Positions 24,660-35,236 of a stretch of 64,000 nt of DNA are shown piece by piece (positions within the stretch are counted from its first letter, which is position 1; each line of letters opens with the position of its first letter). The stretch lies in the NCBI RefSeq assembly GCF_014203715.1, contig NZ_JACHJP010000006.1, forward strand, positions 248,001 to 312,000, given 5' to 3'. Below the pieces are notes generated by a model, which had not been told where the DNA came from, did not search any database, and saw nothing but the letters and a program-made list of their open reading frames with translations. The position numbers and the translations under genes were made by a program. Source of the stretch: Streptosporangium saharense (GTDB taxonomy: Bacteria > Actinomycetota > Actinomycetes > Streptosporangiales > Streptosporangiaceae).

Positions 24660-26501
24660 GTGCGCATTCAGCCTGGCCAGACCGATCCCGCGGTGATCCG
24701 CAACTTCTGCATCATCGCGCACATCGACCATGGCAAGTCAACGCTTGCCGACCGCATGTTGCAGATCACCGGTGTGGTCGACGACCGCTCCATGCGCGCC
24801 CAGTACCTCGACCGGATGGACATCGAGCGCGAGCGCGGCATCACGATCAAGTCGCAGGCGGTCAGGCTGCCGTGGCAGGTCAACGGCACCGAGCACGTTC
24901 TCAACATGATCGACACTCCCGGGCACGTCGACTTCACCTACGAGGTCTCCCGCTCGCTGCAGGCGTGCGAGGGCGCGATCCTGCTGGTCGACGCCGCGCA
25001 GGGCATCGAGGCGCAGACCCTGGCCAACCTCTACCTGGCCATGAACAACGACATGACGATCATCCCGGTGCTCAACAAGATCGACCTCCCGGCCGCCCAG
25101 CCGGAGAAGTACGCGGCGGAGATCGCCCACCTCATCGGCTGTGAGCCCGAGGAGGTCCTGAAGGTGTCCGGCAAGACCGGCGTCGGCGTCAGGGAGCTTC
25201 TCGACCACGTCGTCGAGAAGGTCCCCGCCCCGGTCGGCGAGGCCACCGCCCCCGCCCGCGCGTTGATCTTCGACTCGGTCTACGACACCTACCGCGGCGT
25301 GGTCACCTACGTCCGGGTCATGGACGGTCACCTGGGCAAGCGTGAGCGCATCCTGATGATGTCCAGCGGCGCCACCCACGAGACGCTGGAGATCGGCGTC
25401 ATCTCCCCGGAGCCCAAGATCGCGGACAAGGGGCTCGGCGTCGGCGAGGTGGGCTACCTCATCACCGGCGTGAAGGACGTGCGTCAGTCGCGGGTCGGTG
25501 ACACCGTCACCTCGGGCGCGCGGCCCGCCGCCGATCCGCTCAGCGGTTACGAGCACCCCAAGCCGATGGTGTTCTCCGGCCTCTACCCGATCGACGGCGA
25601 CGACTACCCCGAGCTGCGCGAGGCGCTGGACAAGCTTCAGCTCAACGACGCGGCCCTGGTCTACGAGCCGGAGACCTCCGCGGCGCTCGGCTTCGGCTTC
25701 CGCTGCGGCTTCCTCGGCCTGCTCCACATGGAGATCGTCAGGGAGCGCCTCGAACGCGAGTTCAACCTCTCCCTCATCTCCACCGCGCCCAACGTGATCT
25801 ACCAGGTGATCATGGAGGACGGTAAGGAGTTCACGGTCACCAACCCCTCGGAGTTCCCCACGGGCAAGGTGGACAGGGTCTTCGAGCCGATGGTCAAGGC
25901 GACCGTGCTGGTCCCCTCCGAGTTCATCGGCGCCATCATGGAGCTGTGCCAGAACCGCAGGGGCAACCTGCAGGGCATGGACTACCTGTCCGAGGACCGG
26001 GTCGAGATCCGCTACACCATGCCGCTCGGCGAGATCATCTTCGACTTCTTCGACCAGCTCAAGTCCCGCACCCGCGGTTACGCCTCGCTCGACTACGAGC
26101 CCTCGGGCGAGCAGGAGTCCGAGCTGGTCAAGGTGGACATCCTGCTCCAGGGTGAGGCGGTCGACGCCTTCAGCGCCATCGTCCACAAGGACAAGGCCTA
26201 CTCCTACGGTGTCGAGATGGCCAAGAAGCTCCGCGAGCTGATCCCGAGGCAGCAGTTCGAGGTGCCGATCCAGGCGGCCATCGGCGCCCGGGTCATCGCG
26301 AGGGAGAACATCCGCGCCATCCGCAAGGACGTCCTCGCCAAGTGCTACGGCGGCGACATCTCCCGTAAGCGCAAGCTGCTGGAGAAGCAGAAGGAGGGCA
26401 AGAAGCGGATGAAGATGGTCGGCCGCGTCGAGGTCCCCCAGGAGGCCTTCGTCGCCGCGCTGTCCACCGAGTCCTCCTCCGCGGACAAGGCGAAGAAGTA
26501 A
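24660..26501 (+). CDS. lepA: Elongation factor 4 (LepA)
   Basis: A ribosome-bound translational GTPase that back-translocates stalled ribosomes, 613 aa from the chosen GTG. G motifs: [14 protein letters not shown] (G1), [10 protein letters not shown] (G2), [12 protein letters not shown] (G3), [10 protein letters not shown] (G4). The C-terminal EF4-specific domain is present ([40 protein letters not shown]). The N-terminus is uncertain: GTG at 24660 gives [15 protein letters not shown] as in relatives, and ATG at 24600 would add 20 residues. A very strong terminator follows the stop. Confidence 0.96.
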   Translation: MRIQPGQTDPAVIRNFCIIAHIDHGKSTLADRMLQITGVVDDRSMRAQYLDRMDIERERGITIKSQAVRLPWQVNGTEHVLNMIDTPGHVDFTYEVSRSLQACEGAILLVDAAQGIEAQTLANLYLAMNNDMTIIPVLNKIDLPAAQPEKYAAEIAHLIGCEPEEVLKVSGKTGVGVRELLDHVVEKVPAPVGEATAPARALIFDSVYDTYRGVVTYVRVMDGHLGKRERILMMSSGATHETLEIGVISPEPKIADKGLGVGEVGYLITGVKDVRQSRVGDTVTSGARPAADPLSGYEHPKPMVFSGLYPIDGDDYPELREALDKLQLNDAALVYEPETSAALGFGFRCGFLGLLHMEIVRERLEREFNLSLISTAPNVIYQVIMEDGKEFTVTNPSEFPTGKVDRVFEPMVKATVLVPSEFIGAIMELCQNRRGNLQGMDYLSEDRVEIRYTMPLGEIIFDFFDQLKSRTRGYASLDYEPSGEQESELVKVDILLQGEAVDAFSAIVHKDKAYSYGVEMAKKLRELIPRQQFEVPIQAAIGARVIARENIRAIRKDVLAKCYGGDISRKRKLLEKQKEGKKRMKMVGRVEVPQEAFVAALSTESSSADKAKK

Positions 26502-26503
26502 AG

Positions 26504-26542
26504 CGACGCCCCCGTCCGCGTTCTCAGCGGACGGGGGCGTCG
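26504..26542 (+). terminator. Strong hairpin after lepA
   Basis: A perfect 16-bp stem, 26504-26519 with 26527-26542, and a 7-base loop begin 2 bases after the lepA stop. There is no T-run, as usual for high-GC actinomycetes. Confidence 0.85.
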
Positions 26543-26607
26543 TGGGGTGGTGCGGGCGGGGGCGCCGATGACCCAGGATCGCGGCCCCGCCCGGTCTCAG
26601 GGGCGCC

Positions 26608-27885
<1,278 letters not shown>

Positions 27886-27930
27886 GGGCTTCTCCACGTT
27901 GCCTGGGGGGCCTTGGGGGGTGGAACTTAT

Positions 27931-27943
27931 AGGAAACTTTCCT
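27931..27943. promoter_or_regulatory. AGGAAACTTTCCT palindrome upstream of the GH18 chitinase
   Basis: A perfect inverted repeat AGGAAA-C-TTTCCT in an AT-rich patch about 46 bp upstream of the chitinase start, where an operator or promoter would be expected. The identical element (opposite strand) occurs at 49019-49031, beyond the 3' end of the GH19 chitinase. No DasR-type site was seen. Confidence 0.5.
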
Positions 27944-28043
27944 TTAAGTTTTCCCGGATCGTAGACTGGGGCGATCTGCCCGTCAACGGTCTGGCGTGAT
28001 CTCGCGTACCGGGCACCGCGTCCGGGGCGGCAGACTTGGTCAC

Positions 28044-29255
28044 GTGCCATCCACACTTCCCGACGGCGATCCCGTTCCCCCCTCAGGTGACCTGCCCGAG
28101 GGCGCGCTCGACGGCCTGGGGGAGCGGCCCTTCGGCTTCTACGTCCACGTGCCCTTCTGCGTGACCCGCTGCGGCTACTGCGACTTCAACACCTACACCG
28201 CCTCAGAGCTGGGCCCTGGCGCCTCCCGCGAGGACTACGCGCACACAGCCATCCGCGAGGTACGGCGGGCACGCGCCAACCTCGGTGACGTGGACCTGCC
28301 GGTGGAGACCGTGTTCTTCGGCGGCGGCACCCCGACCCTGCTGCCCGCGGCCGACCTGGTCCGGATCCTCGCGGCGATCGGGGAGGAGTTCGGCCTGGCG
28401 CCCGGAGCCGAGGTGAGCACGGAGGCCAACCCCGAGTCGGTCGATCCGGCCTACCTGGAGGAGCTGCGCGGCGGCGGGTTCAACCGGGTGAGCTTCGGCA
28501 TGCAGAGCGCCCGCGAGCACGTGCTGCGGGTGCTCGAACGGGCCCACACCCCGGGCCGTCCCGCCCACGCCGTCGCCGAGGCCCGCGCGGCGGGGTTCGA
28601 GCACGTCAACCTGGACCTGATCTACAGCACGCCGGGGGAGAGCGACGACGACTGGCGGGCCTCCCTGTCCGCGGCGATCGAGGCGGGGCCCGACCACGTG
28701 TCGGCCTACTCGCTGATCGTCGAGGACGGCACCAGGCTCGCGGCCAGGATCCGCCGCGGTGAGCTGCCGATGCCGGACGACGACGTGGCCGCCGACCGCT
28801 ACCTCATCGCCGACGCCATGCTCGCCGAGGCCGGGTTCGAGTGGTACGAGGTGTCCAACTGGGCCACCTCGGAGGCGGCCCGCTGCAGGCACAACCTGCT
28901 GTACTGGACCGGTGGCGACTGGTGGGGGGTCGGCCCCGGCGCGCACAGCCATGTCGGGGGCACCCGGTGGTGGAACGTCAAGCACCCCGCGGCCTACGCC
29001 CAGCGCCTGACCGCCGGAGTCTCGCCCGCGCACGCCCGCGAGGTGCTCACCCCGGGCGACAGGGCGGTCGAGCGCCTGATGCTGGAGCTGAGGCTCTCCG
29101 CGGGCTTCCCCCTCGGCGAGCTGGACAGGCCGAGGGTCGTCGCCAGGGCGCTGGCGGACGGCCTCCTTGAGGTCGAGCCGTTCAAGACGGGACGGGCGGT
29201 GCTCACCCTGCGGGGCCGCCTGCTGGCCGACGCCCTGGTGCGCGACCTGACCTGA
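28044..29255 (+). CDS. hemW: Radical SAM protein HemW (haem chaperone)
   Basis: A 403-aa coproporphyrinogen-III-oxidase-like protein of the HemW branch, now regarded as a haem chaperone rather than an oxidase. The radical SAM cluster motif CX3CX2C is in VPFCVTRCGYCDFNTYT. FFGGGTPTLLPAADL and EANPESVDP are family segments, and the HemW C-terminal region follows (CRHNLLYWTGGDWWGVGPGA). The start is GTG at 28044, with ATG at 27996 as an alternative. It begins the conserved block with DUF3097, hrcA and dnaJ. Confidence 0.9.
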   Translation: MPSTLPDGDPVPPSGDLPEGALDGLGERPFGFYVHVPFCVTRCGYCDFNTYTASELGPGASREDYAHTAIREVRRARANLGDVDLPVETVFFGGGTPTLLPAADLVRILAAIGEEFGLAPGAEVSTEANPESVDPAYLEELRGGGFNRVSFGMQSAREHVLRVLERAHTPGRPAHAVAEARAAGFEHVNLDLIYSTPGESDDDWRASLSAAIEAGPDHVSAYSLIVEDGTRLAARIRRGELPMPDDDVAADRYLIADAMLAEAGFEWYEVSNWATSEAARCRHNLLYWTGGDWWGVGPGAHSHVGGTRWWNVKHPAAYAQRLTAGVSPAHAREVLTPGDRAVERLMLELRLSAGFPLGELDRPRVVARALADGLLEVEPFKTGRAVLTLRGRLLADALVRDLT

Positions 29256-29267
29256 TCGGGTACGGCC

Positions 29268-29780
29268 TCAGCTCACGAAACGGATGTTCAGCGGATAGCG
29301 GTAGTTCTCCCCGCGATAGGCCGCGACCGAGGCGATGATCATCAGGATGACCGAGCCGATCCAGAGCAGCGGCATCAGCAGGAAGCCGATCAGCACGAAG
29401 GCCAGGAGCCAGGAGACCAGGTAGGCGATCATCAGGCTGAGCTGGAAGTTCAGCGCCTCGGCGGCCTGGGCCCGTACGTAGGGGGCCTCGTCCCGCTTGG
29501 CGAGGTAGAGCACCAGCGGGCCGACGAAGGACGTCAGCAGGCCGAGCAGGTGGGCGAGCATCGCCATGGTCGTGTCGTCGCTGCCGGGCCGCGGGCCGTA
29601 CCCGCCGTAACCGGGACCGTAGCCGCCGTAGCCGTACCCCTGCTGGCCGTACGGCCCGGCGCCCTGGGGCGGGTATCCGCCCTGGGGCGGGTATCCCTGG
29701 CCGGGCTGGGGGCCGGGCCAGGCGCCGTACCCCAGTCTGGTGTGCTCCTCGCGCGGGAACGGCTCGGGGGTCTCGCTCAT
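29268..29780 (-). CDS. DUF4870 membrane protein
   Basis: 170 aa. The N-terminal 65 residues are a proline-, glycine- and tyrosine-rich cytosolic tail (repeats of GYPPQG and GYGGYG). The DUF4870 domain follows with about three membrane segments (MLAHLLGLLTSFVGPLVLYL, LMIAYLVSWLLAFVLIGFLL, and a third to the C-terminus) and the conserved AQAAEALNFQLS. Function unknown. Such proteins are common in actinomycetes near hemW and hrcA. Confidence 0.85.
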   Translation of the reverse strand: MSETPEPFPREEHTRLGYGAWPGPQPGQGYPPQGGYPPQGAGPYGQQGYGYGGYGPGYGGYGPRPGSDDTTMAMLAHLLGLLTSFVGPLVLYLAKRDEAPYVRAQAAEALNFQLSLMIAYLVSWLLAFVLIGFLLMPLLWIGSVILMIIASVAAYRGENYRYPLNIRFVS

Positions 29781-29815
29781 GGCCTCTCCTTGAGGGTCCT
29801 TGAGGAACGGGAGGT

Positions 29816-30640
29816 TCAGTCGTCCTGGGCGGGGTCGGTCACGAAGTCGATCAGGCGCTCGACCGGGCCGAGAAGCTCGGGTTCGAGGTCGGCGTAGGTG
29901 GATACCGCCCCGAGGATGCGGCGCCAGGCGTCGGCGGGTTCGACGCCCCAGCCGAGGGCGGCGATGACGCCCTCCTTCCAGGGGAGGCCGCGCGGCACCA
30001 CCGGCCAGGCGGGGATCCGCAGCGTGGACGGCTTGACGGCCTGCCAGACGTCCACGAACGGGTGCCCGACGACCAGCACGTGGGGCGAGGAGACCTCCGC
30101 CGCGATCCGGCTCTCCTTGGACCCGGCGACGAGGTGGTCGACGAGCACGCCGAGACGGCGCTCGGGGCCGGGCTCGAACTCCGCGACGATCTCGGGGAGG
30201 TGGTCGACGCCTTCGAGGTACTCGACCACGACGCCCTCGACGCGCAGGTCGTGACCCCAGACCTTCTCGACCAGCGCGGCGTCGTGCACGCCCTCCACGT
30301 AGATCCTGCTCTCCCTGGCGACCCGGGCCCGCAGGCCCTCGACCGCGATGGAGCCCGAGGCGCTGCGCCGTGGCCCCCGGGAGTCCGGGGACACGGCGGC
30401 GGGCCGTACGAGCGTCACCACTTTGCCCTCAAGGAGGAAGGCGGCGGGGTCGAGCGGGAACAGGCGCCGCCGTCCGAAGCGGTCCTCCAGGGTGACGGCC
30501 TCCTTGTCGCAGGCGACCACGGCACCGCAGAAGCCGCTCTCGGCGTCCTCGACGACCAGGTCGGGCTCCGCGGGGACCTGGGGGATCTTCCCCTTGAGGG
30601 GGCGGCGCCAGTTTCCCGCCAGCACGTCACGCTCGTACAT
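29816..30640 (-). CDS. DUF3097-family protein
   Basis: A conserved actinobacterial protein of unknown function, about 274 aa. It begins MYERDVLAGNWRRPLKGKIP and holds VYVEG-type and LVVGHPFVDVWQAVKPS segments that suggest a TOPRIM- or nuclease-like fold, though that is only a resemblance. It sits between hemW and hrcA, as in many actinomycetes. ATG at 30640 is preferred over the adjacent GTG at 30643. No membrane segment or signal peptide is seen. Confidence 0.8.
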   Translation of the reverse strand: MYERDVLAGNWRRPLKGKIPQVPAEPDLVVEDAESGFCGAVVACDKEAVTLEDRFGRRRLFPLDPAAFLLEGKVVTLVRPAAVSPDSRGPRRSASGSIAVEGLRARVARESRIYVEGVHDAALVEKVWGHDLRVEGVVVEYLEGVDHLPEIVAEFEPGPERRLGVLVDHLVAGSKESRIAAEVSSPHVLVVGHPFVDVWQAVKPSTLRIPAWPVVPRGLPWKEGVIAALGWGVEPADAWRRILGAVSTYADLEPELLGPVERLIDFVTDPAQDD

Positions 30641-30712
30641 CACCGACCGTCAGCCACCTCTCGCAAGGGATCACGTCGGACGGTAGCAAAGAGCGGCGGC
30701 GCGGAGCGGTTC

Positions 30713-31468
30713 TCACCTGCCGTACGGTCCCGGCTGGCCCCACTGGCCGGCGGCGGCCGCGGCCTGGCGCTTACGGGCGCCGCTGCGCTTGACCAGCACG
30801 ACGATCGTCACGAGGACGGCCAGCAGGAATCCGAGGCCCGGCACCGCGAACAGCACCACCGTGCCGCCGATCACGGAGTCGGCCGCGATCTCCCTGCCCA
30901 CGCCGAACTTGGCGTCGACCCCGCCCGAGGTGGTGCAGGTGATCGGGTAGTCGCCCGCCTTGTCCACCCCGATCCGCAGGGCCAGCTCCCACACCTCCCC
31001 TCCGGTGGTGGTGACGGTCTGCTGGAAGTTCGGCCGCTGGAGCTTGACGGTCCCGGGGGCGCCCTCGATCTGGCACTCGAAGTTCGTGCCCTTGGCCGCG
31101 GAGACGTAGATGGCGGGCTTGTTCGCCGGGTCGATGCTGACTGTCGTCTTCTCGCTGGGGCCGAAGTAGGAGGCCGGGGCCGCCTCGGTGACCGCGCTGA
31201 AGAGACCGCCCGCGAAGCCGACGAAGCCAATGATCACGCTCAGCACGAAGACGAGCCACGCGCCGACGATCCAGCCGATGCTGGGCTTCACCTTCGGCGG
31301 CGGGCCCTGCGGAGCGCCGTATCCCGGGGGCGGGTAGCCGTAGGAGGGGCCGGCCTGCTGGTACTGCTGTTGCTGCTGGTGGGGCTGGCCGTACGGCTGC
31401 TGGGGGGCGCCGTAGCCGGGGCCGTGCGGGGCGCCGCCGCCGGAAGGGGATCCGAAATCATTGGACAT
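30713..31468 (-). CDS. Two-helix membrane protein with proline/glutamine-rich N-terminus
   Basis: 251 aa from MSNDFGSPSGGG. The first 55 residues are low-complexity with a run of glutamines near residue 31 and PYGYPPPGYG-like words. There are two membrane helices, about 65-90 and 215-240, flanking an extracellular beta-rich region with two cysteines (TNFECQIEG and YPITCTTSG) that could pair. The topology is cytosolic tail, extracellular loop, basic C-terminus. No family was recognised. A longer in-frame start at 31765 would run through the hrcA promoter and is rejected. Confidence 0.65.
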   Translation of the reverse strand: MSNDFGSPSGGGAPHGPGYGAPQQPYGQPHQQQQQYQQAGPSYGYPPPGYGAPQGPPPKVKPSIGWIVGAWLVFVLSVIIGFVGFAGGLFSAVTEAAPASYFGPSEKTTVSIDPANKPAIYVSAAKGTNFECQIEGAPGTVKLQRPNFQQTVTTTGGEVWELALRIGVDKAGDYPITCTTSGGVDAKFGVGREIAADSVIGGTVVLFAVPGLGFLLAVLVTIVVLVKRSGARKRQAAAAAGQWGQPGPYGR

Positions 31469-31582
31469 ATACCGAATTGTGGCCCTTACCGCTTGGATAG
31501 CGATAGCAGCTGACTTGACAATGGCTTGCTCCCGCTCATCCTGGTGCCGTGTTCTCGCACCCCCCGGGCTGGAGCCGTACAC

Positions 31583-31609
31583 TTGGCACTCGGGAACACC
31601 GAGTGCCAG
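31583..31609. promoter_or_regulatory. CIRCE element upstream of hrcA-dnaJ
   Basis: TTGGCACTC-N9-GAGTGCCAG, matching the CIRCE consensus TTAGCACTC-N9-GAGTGCTAA with the correct 9-base spacer. CIRCE is the binding site of HrcA, so the operon is autoregulated and heat-inducible by family knowledge. A TACACT -10-like sequence lies at 31578-31583, overlapping it. Confidence 0.92.
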
Positions 31610-31650
31610 ACCTGGCGTTTCCCGTCCGAGGCAGGTAGGAGGTGAGCACG

Positions 31651-32664
31651 TTGGTTGACGACCGCAAACTGGCGGTCCTACGCGCCATCGTCGAGGACTA
31701 CGTGTCCACCAACGAGCCGGTCGGCTCGAAGGCTCTCGCGGATCGCCACAACCTGGGCGTGTCACCCGCGACCATCCGCAACGACATGGCGGTGCTGGAG
31801 GAGCAGGGCTACATCGCCCAGCCCCACACCAGCGCGGGCCGGGTGCCGACGGACAAGGGCTACCGGCTGTTCGTCGACCGCCTCTCCCAGGTGAAACCGC
31901 TGTCCGGCGCGGAGAGACGGGCCATCGAGAGCTTCCTCGCGGGCGCCGTCGATCTCGACGACGTCGTGATGCGCACGGTGCGGCTGCTGGCCCAGCTGAC
32001 CCGCCAGGTCGCCGTGGTCCAGTACCCCACGATGTCCAACTCCAAGATCCGCCACGTCGAGCTGGTCCCGCTGAACGAGCGCCGCCTGATGTTCGTGCTC
32101 ATCACCAACACCGGGCGGGTCGAGCAGCGCGTGGTCGAGCTGCAGGAGGTCATCGACGACAACCGCGTGGCGCATCTGCGCGCGGTGCTCAACGCCTGTC
32201 TGGACGGCTGCGGGCTGGCCAGTGTTCCCGACATGGTCGCCGACCTGCCCGAACGGCTCCCCGCCGAGGACAGGCCCGTCGCGGCCACCATCCTGTCCGT
32301 CCTGTTGGAGTCCCTCGTGGACCGACATGATGAGAAGATCGTCTTCGCGGGGACCGCCAACCTCGCGGGGGCCGACTTCACCGTCGGGCTCCGCGACGTG
32401 CTGGAGGCCCTTGAGGAGCAGGTGGTGCTCATGCGCCTGCTCGGTGAGACCTCGGACCTGTCGGCGCTGACGGTGCGCATCGGCTCGGAGAACCCCTACA
32501 CGGGTCTCCAGGGCACGTCGATCGTCGCCGCCGGGTACGGTTCGGGTGGCAAACAACTGGCCCGGCTCGGTGTGCTGGGTCCGACACGTATGGACTACCC
32601 GGTCACGATGGGCGCGGTGCGCGCGGTGGCACGCTACGTCAGCCAGATCCTGGCTGCATCCTAA
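31651..32664 (+). CDS. hrcA: Heat-inducible transcription repressor HrcA
   Basis: Represses heat-shock genes by binding CIRCE. 337 aa from a TTG start chosen because AGGAGG (31637-31642) lies 8 bases upstream and the product [14 protein letters not shown] aligns with other actinobacterial HrcA N-termini. A GTG at 31642 is also in frame but overlaps that site. The N-terminal winged helix ([39 protein letters not shown]) and the C-terminal GAF-like domain ([19 protein letters not shown]) are typical. It is co-transcribed with dnaJ. Confidence 0.95.
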   Translation: MVDDRKLAVLRAIVEDYVSTNEPVGSKALADRHNLGVSPATIRNDMAVLEEQGYIAQPHTSAGRVPTDKGYRLFVDRLSQVKPLSGAERRAIESFLAGAVDLDDVVMRTVRLLAQLTRQVAVVQYPTMSNSKIRHVELVPLNERRLMFVLITNTGRVEQRVVELQEVIDDNRVAHLRAVLNACLDGCGLASVPDMVADLPERLPAEDRPVAATILSVLLESLVDRHDEKIVFAGTANLAGADFTVGLRDVLEALEEQVVLMRLLGETSDLSALTVRIGSENPYTGLQGTSIVAAGYGSGGKQLARLGVLGPTRMDYPVTMGAVRAVARYVSQILAAS

Positions 32665-32676
32665 GAGGTCAACTAA

Positions 32677-33819
32677 GTGGCTACTAAGAGCGACTACTAC
32701 GGCACCCTGGGGGTGCGGCGCGACGCCAGCGCGGAGGAGATCAAGAAGGCCTACCGCCGCCTGGCCAGGGAACTGCATCCCGATGTGAACCCCGACCCTG
32801 AGACCCAGGAGCGGTTCAAGGACATCACCCAGGCCTACGAGGTGCTGTCCGACCCCAACAAGCGCCAGATGTACGACATGGGCGCCGACCCGTTCTCCGC
32901 GGGCGGCGCGGGCGCGGGGGGCTTCGGCGCGGGCTTCCCCTTCAGCGACATCATGGACGCCTTCTTCGGCGCGGCGGGCGGCGGCGCCGGGCGTGGCCCC
33001 CGCTCCCGGGCCCGCAGGGGGCGCAACGCCACCATCAGGGTCGAGCTCGACCTGCGGGAGGCGGCCTTCGGCACGACCCGCGAGCTGGTGGTGGACACCG
33101 CGGTCCTGTGTGAGGTCTGCACCGGCTCCGGCGCGGCGCCCGGCACCCACCCCGACACCTGTGACGTCTGTCACGGGCGCGGCGAGGTCTCCCAGGTCAC
33201 CCGCTCCTTCCTCGGCCAGGTCATGACCTCCCGCCCCTGTCCGCAGTGCGGCGGGTTCGGCTCGATCATCCGCAACCCCTGCCAGGAGTGCTCCGGCGAC
33301 GGCCGGGTCCGCACCCGGCGGACCATCAAGGTCCGCATCCCCGCGGGCGTCGAGGACGGCACCCACATCCAGCTCGCGGGCGAGGGCGAGATCGGCCCCG
33401 GTGGCGGCCCGCCCGGCGACCTGTTCCTGGAGATCGTCGAGCGCCCCCACGAGACCTTCGAGCGTCGCGGCGACGACCTGCACTGCACCGTGCAGATCCC
33501 GATGACCGCCGCCGCGCTCGGCACGATCCTGACGCTGGAGACGCTCGACGGCCCCGAGGAGCTCGATGTCCGCCCCGGCACCCAGTCAGGGCAGACCATC
33601 CCGCTGTACGGCAAGGGCATCCAGCGCCTCAACGAGACCGGCAGGGGCGACCTGCTGATCCACGTCAACGTCGAGACGCCAGCCCGCCTCGACCAGGCAC
33701 AGGAGGAGCTCCTGCGCGAGCTTGCCAGGCTCCGCGGCGAGGAGCGCCCGCCTGGCAAGTTCGCCCCCGGGCAGCAGGGCTTCTTCTCCCGCCTGCGGGA
33801 CGCCTTCAATGGCCGCTGA
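32677..33819 (+). CDS. dnaJ: Chaperone DnaJ
   Basis: Hsp40 co-chaperone of DnaK, 380 aa. It has the J domain with HPD ([11 protein letters not shown]), a Gly/Phe-rich linker (about residues 72-100) and four zinc-finger repeats ([32 protein letters not shown]), then C-terminal substrate-binding domains. This is the second DnaJ type, linked to hrcA rather than to dnaK-grpE. The start is GTG 12 bases after hrcA. CIRCE control is inherited from the operon. Confidence 0.95.
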   Translation: MATKSDYYGTLGVRRDASAEEIKKAYRRLARELHPDVNPDPETQERFKDITQAYEVLSDPNKRQMYDMGADPFSAGGAGAGGFGAGFPFSDIMDAFFGAAGGGAGRGPRSRARRGRNATIRVELDLREAAFGTTRELVVDTAVLCEVCTGSGAAPGTHPDTCDVCHGRGEVSQVTRSFLGQVMTSRPCPQCGGFGSIIRNPCQECSGDGRVRTRRTIKVRIPAGVEDGTHIQLAGEGEIGPGGGPPGDLFLEIVERPHETFERRGDDLHCTVQIPMTAAALGTILTLETLDGPEELDVRPGTQSGQTIPLYGKGIQRLNETGRGDLLIHVNVETPARLDQAQEELLRELARLRGEERPPGKFAPGQQGFFSRLRDAFNGR

Positions 33820-33834
33820 CCCCGGCGAGGGCCG

Positions 33835-34566
33835 ATGACCGTCCCGGTCTTCCTGGCCGAACCGGACGACCTGGCCCGGCCGGAGTTCGTCTTCGGCGGC
33901 CAGGAGGGCCGCCACGCGGCTGCCGTACGGCGGCTGCGGGCGGGAGAGCGGCTCGACCTCACCGACGGGGCCGGGACGGTCGCCGAGTGCGTCGTCCGTG
34001 ACGCGGGCAGGGACTCGCTGCGGGTCGAGGTGCTGCGCCGCTACGAGGTCGCGCCGCCGCGTCCCCGCCTGGTCGTCGTGCAGGGCCTGCCCAAGGGCGA
34101 CAGGGGAGAGCTGGCGGTCGAGATGATGACCGAGGCCGGGGTCGACGTGATCGTCCCCTGGTCGGCCGCCAGGTGCGTCACCCAGTGGAAGGGCGAGCGC
34201 GCGGCCAAGTCCCTGGGCCGCTGGCGTTCCACGGCACGGGAGGCGGGCAAGCAGTCACGGCGCTTCCTGCTGCCCGAGGTGACCGAGCCCGCGACGACCT
34301 CCCGGGTCGCCACCCTGCTGTCGGCGGCCGCGCTCGGCGTCGTGCTGCACGAGGAGGCGGCCACGCCGCTGTCGGCCCTTCCCCTGCCCGCCGACGGCGA
34401 CATCGTCGTGGTCGTCGGTCCTGAGGGCGGGGTCGCCGAGGAGGAGCTCGCCGCCTTCCGCGAGGCGGGCGCGGTGACCGCGCTGCTGGGGCCCACGGTG
34501 CTGCGCACCTCGACGGCGGGCGTCGCCGCCGCGGCCGTGCTGCAGTCCCGCACGGGCCGCTGGTGA
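33835..34566 (+). CDS. rsmE: 16S rRNA (uracil(1498)-N(3))-methyltransferase
   Basis: Methylates U1498 of 16S rRNA using S-adenosylmethionine. A SPOUT-fold protein of 243 aa. The N-terminal PUA-like domain (EGRHAAAVRRLRAGERLDLT) and the knot segment VVVGPEGGVAEEELAAF and LGPTVLRTSTAGVAAAAVLQ are visible. LRTST replaces the more usual LRTET. It follows dnaJ by 15 bases, so it is likely in the hrcA operon, as in many bacteria. Confidence 0.93.
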   Translation: MTVPVFLAEPDDLARPEFVFGGQEGRHAAAVRRLRAGERLDLTDGAGTVAECVVRDAGRDSLRVEVLRRYEVAPPRPRLVVVQGLPKGDRGELAVEMMTEAGVDVIVPWSAARCVTQWKGERAAKSLGRWRSTAREAGKQSRRFLLPEVTEPATTSRVATLLSAAALGVVLHEEAATPLSALPLPADGDIVVVVGPEGGVAEEELAAFREAGAVTALLGPTVLRTSTAGVAAAAVLQSRTGRW

Positions 34567-34579
34567 GGGAACCCGGCTC

Positions 34580-35236
34580 TCAGGGGCGGGCGGAGGTGGG
34601 CGAGGAGTCCGTCTGCACCGGGGTCCGCTGGGGGTCCTCAGGGGGGCACTCGTCGGCCGCGCAGGGAGAGTCGGAGGAACCGTTCGTCTCCGAGGGCTCC
34701 GGCGGGGCCGGGGTCTCGGTCGGCTCCTGGCACCCCTTCTGCGTCTCCTCAGGCTCGACCGTGGTGCCGGGGGGAACCGTTCCGCAGGTCGGCGACGGCG
34801 AGGGCGTGGGGGTCCTGGACGGCTTGCCCGACGGCTTCGCGCTCGGCGACGCGGACTTCGCGGTCGACGGCGACGGCGCGGGCGGCGTGACGCTCGGCTT
34901 CACCGGGGGCGGGGGCGGCGCCGTGGTCCGCAGCGGAGGCCGCGACGTCGCGGACATCTCCGGGCTCGTCGGCACGGTGAAGTTGACCTCGCCGCTCTGG
35001 ACCTGCTTCGTGTCGTGACGGAACTGCGGGACGACCATCACGACCGCCGCCGCGACGAGGACGGCCCCCGCCACGGAGGCCCCGGCGCGCCACCACATCA
35101 GCCCACGGAGCCCGCGGCGCTCTATGCGGGCCCGGATGATCTCCAGCCCGTCCGGGGAGGGAACGACCGAGTTCGCCTCCGCGCTCAGGGCACGGCGGAG
35201 AAGCTCGCCGTACTCGTCGTCGGGGGAGTCGGTCAT
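34580..35236 (-). CDS. Membrane protein paired with an ECF sigma factor (possible anti-sigma)
   Basis: 218 aa. A short cytosolic N-terminus (MTDSPDDEYGELLRRAL and about 45 residues in all), one membrane helix near 48-68, and a long extracellular low-complexity tail of Pro, Ser and Thr with four cysteines (TCGT, KGCQEP, SPCAADECPP). The start overlaps the sigma factor stop (ATGA). Position and topology suggest an anti-sigma or accessory partner of that sigma factor, but no zinc-binding anti-sigma motif (HxxxCxxC) is seen, so the role is inferred from context only. Confidence 0.6.
   Translation of the reverse strand: MTDSPDDEYGELLRRALSAEANSVVPSPDGLEIIRARIERRGLRGLMWWRAGASVAGAVLVAAAVVMVVPQFRHDTKQVQSGEVNFTVPTSPEMSATSRPPLRTTAPPPPPVKPSVTPPAPSPSTAKSASPSAKPSGKPSRTPTPSPSPTCGTVPPGTTVEPEETQKGCQEPTETPAPPEPSETNGSSDSPCAADECPPEDPQRTPVQTDSSPTSARP

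Noticed and set aside
27931..27943. DasR operator for the chitinases
   Set aside because: The ACTGGTCTAGACCA-type sequence expected for DasR was not seen near either chitinase; only the AGGAAASTTTCCT palindrome was.
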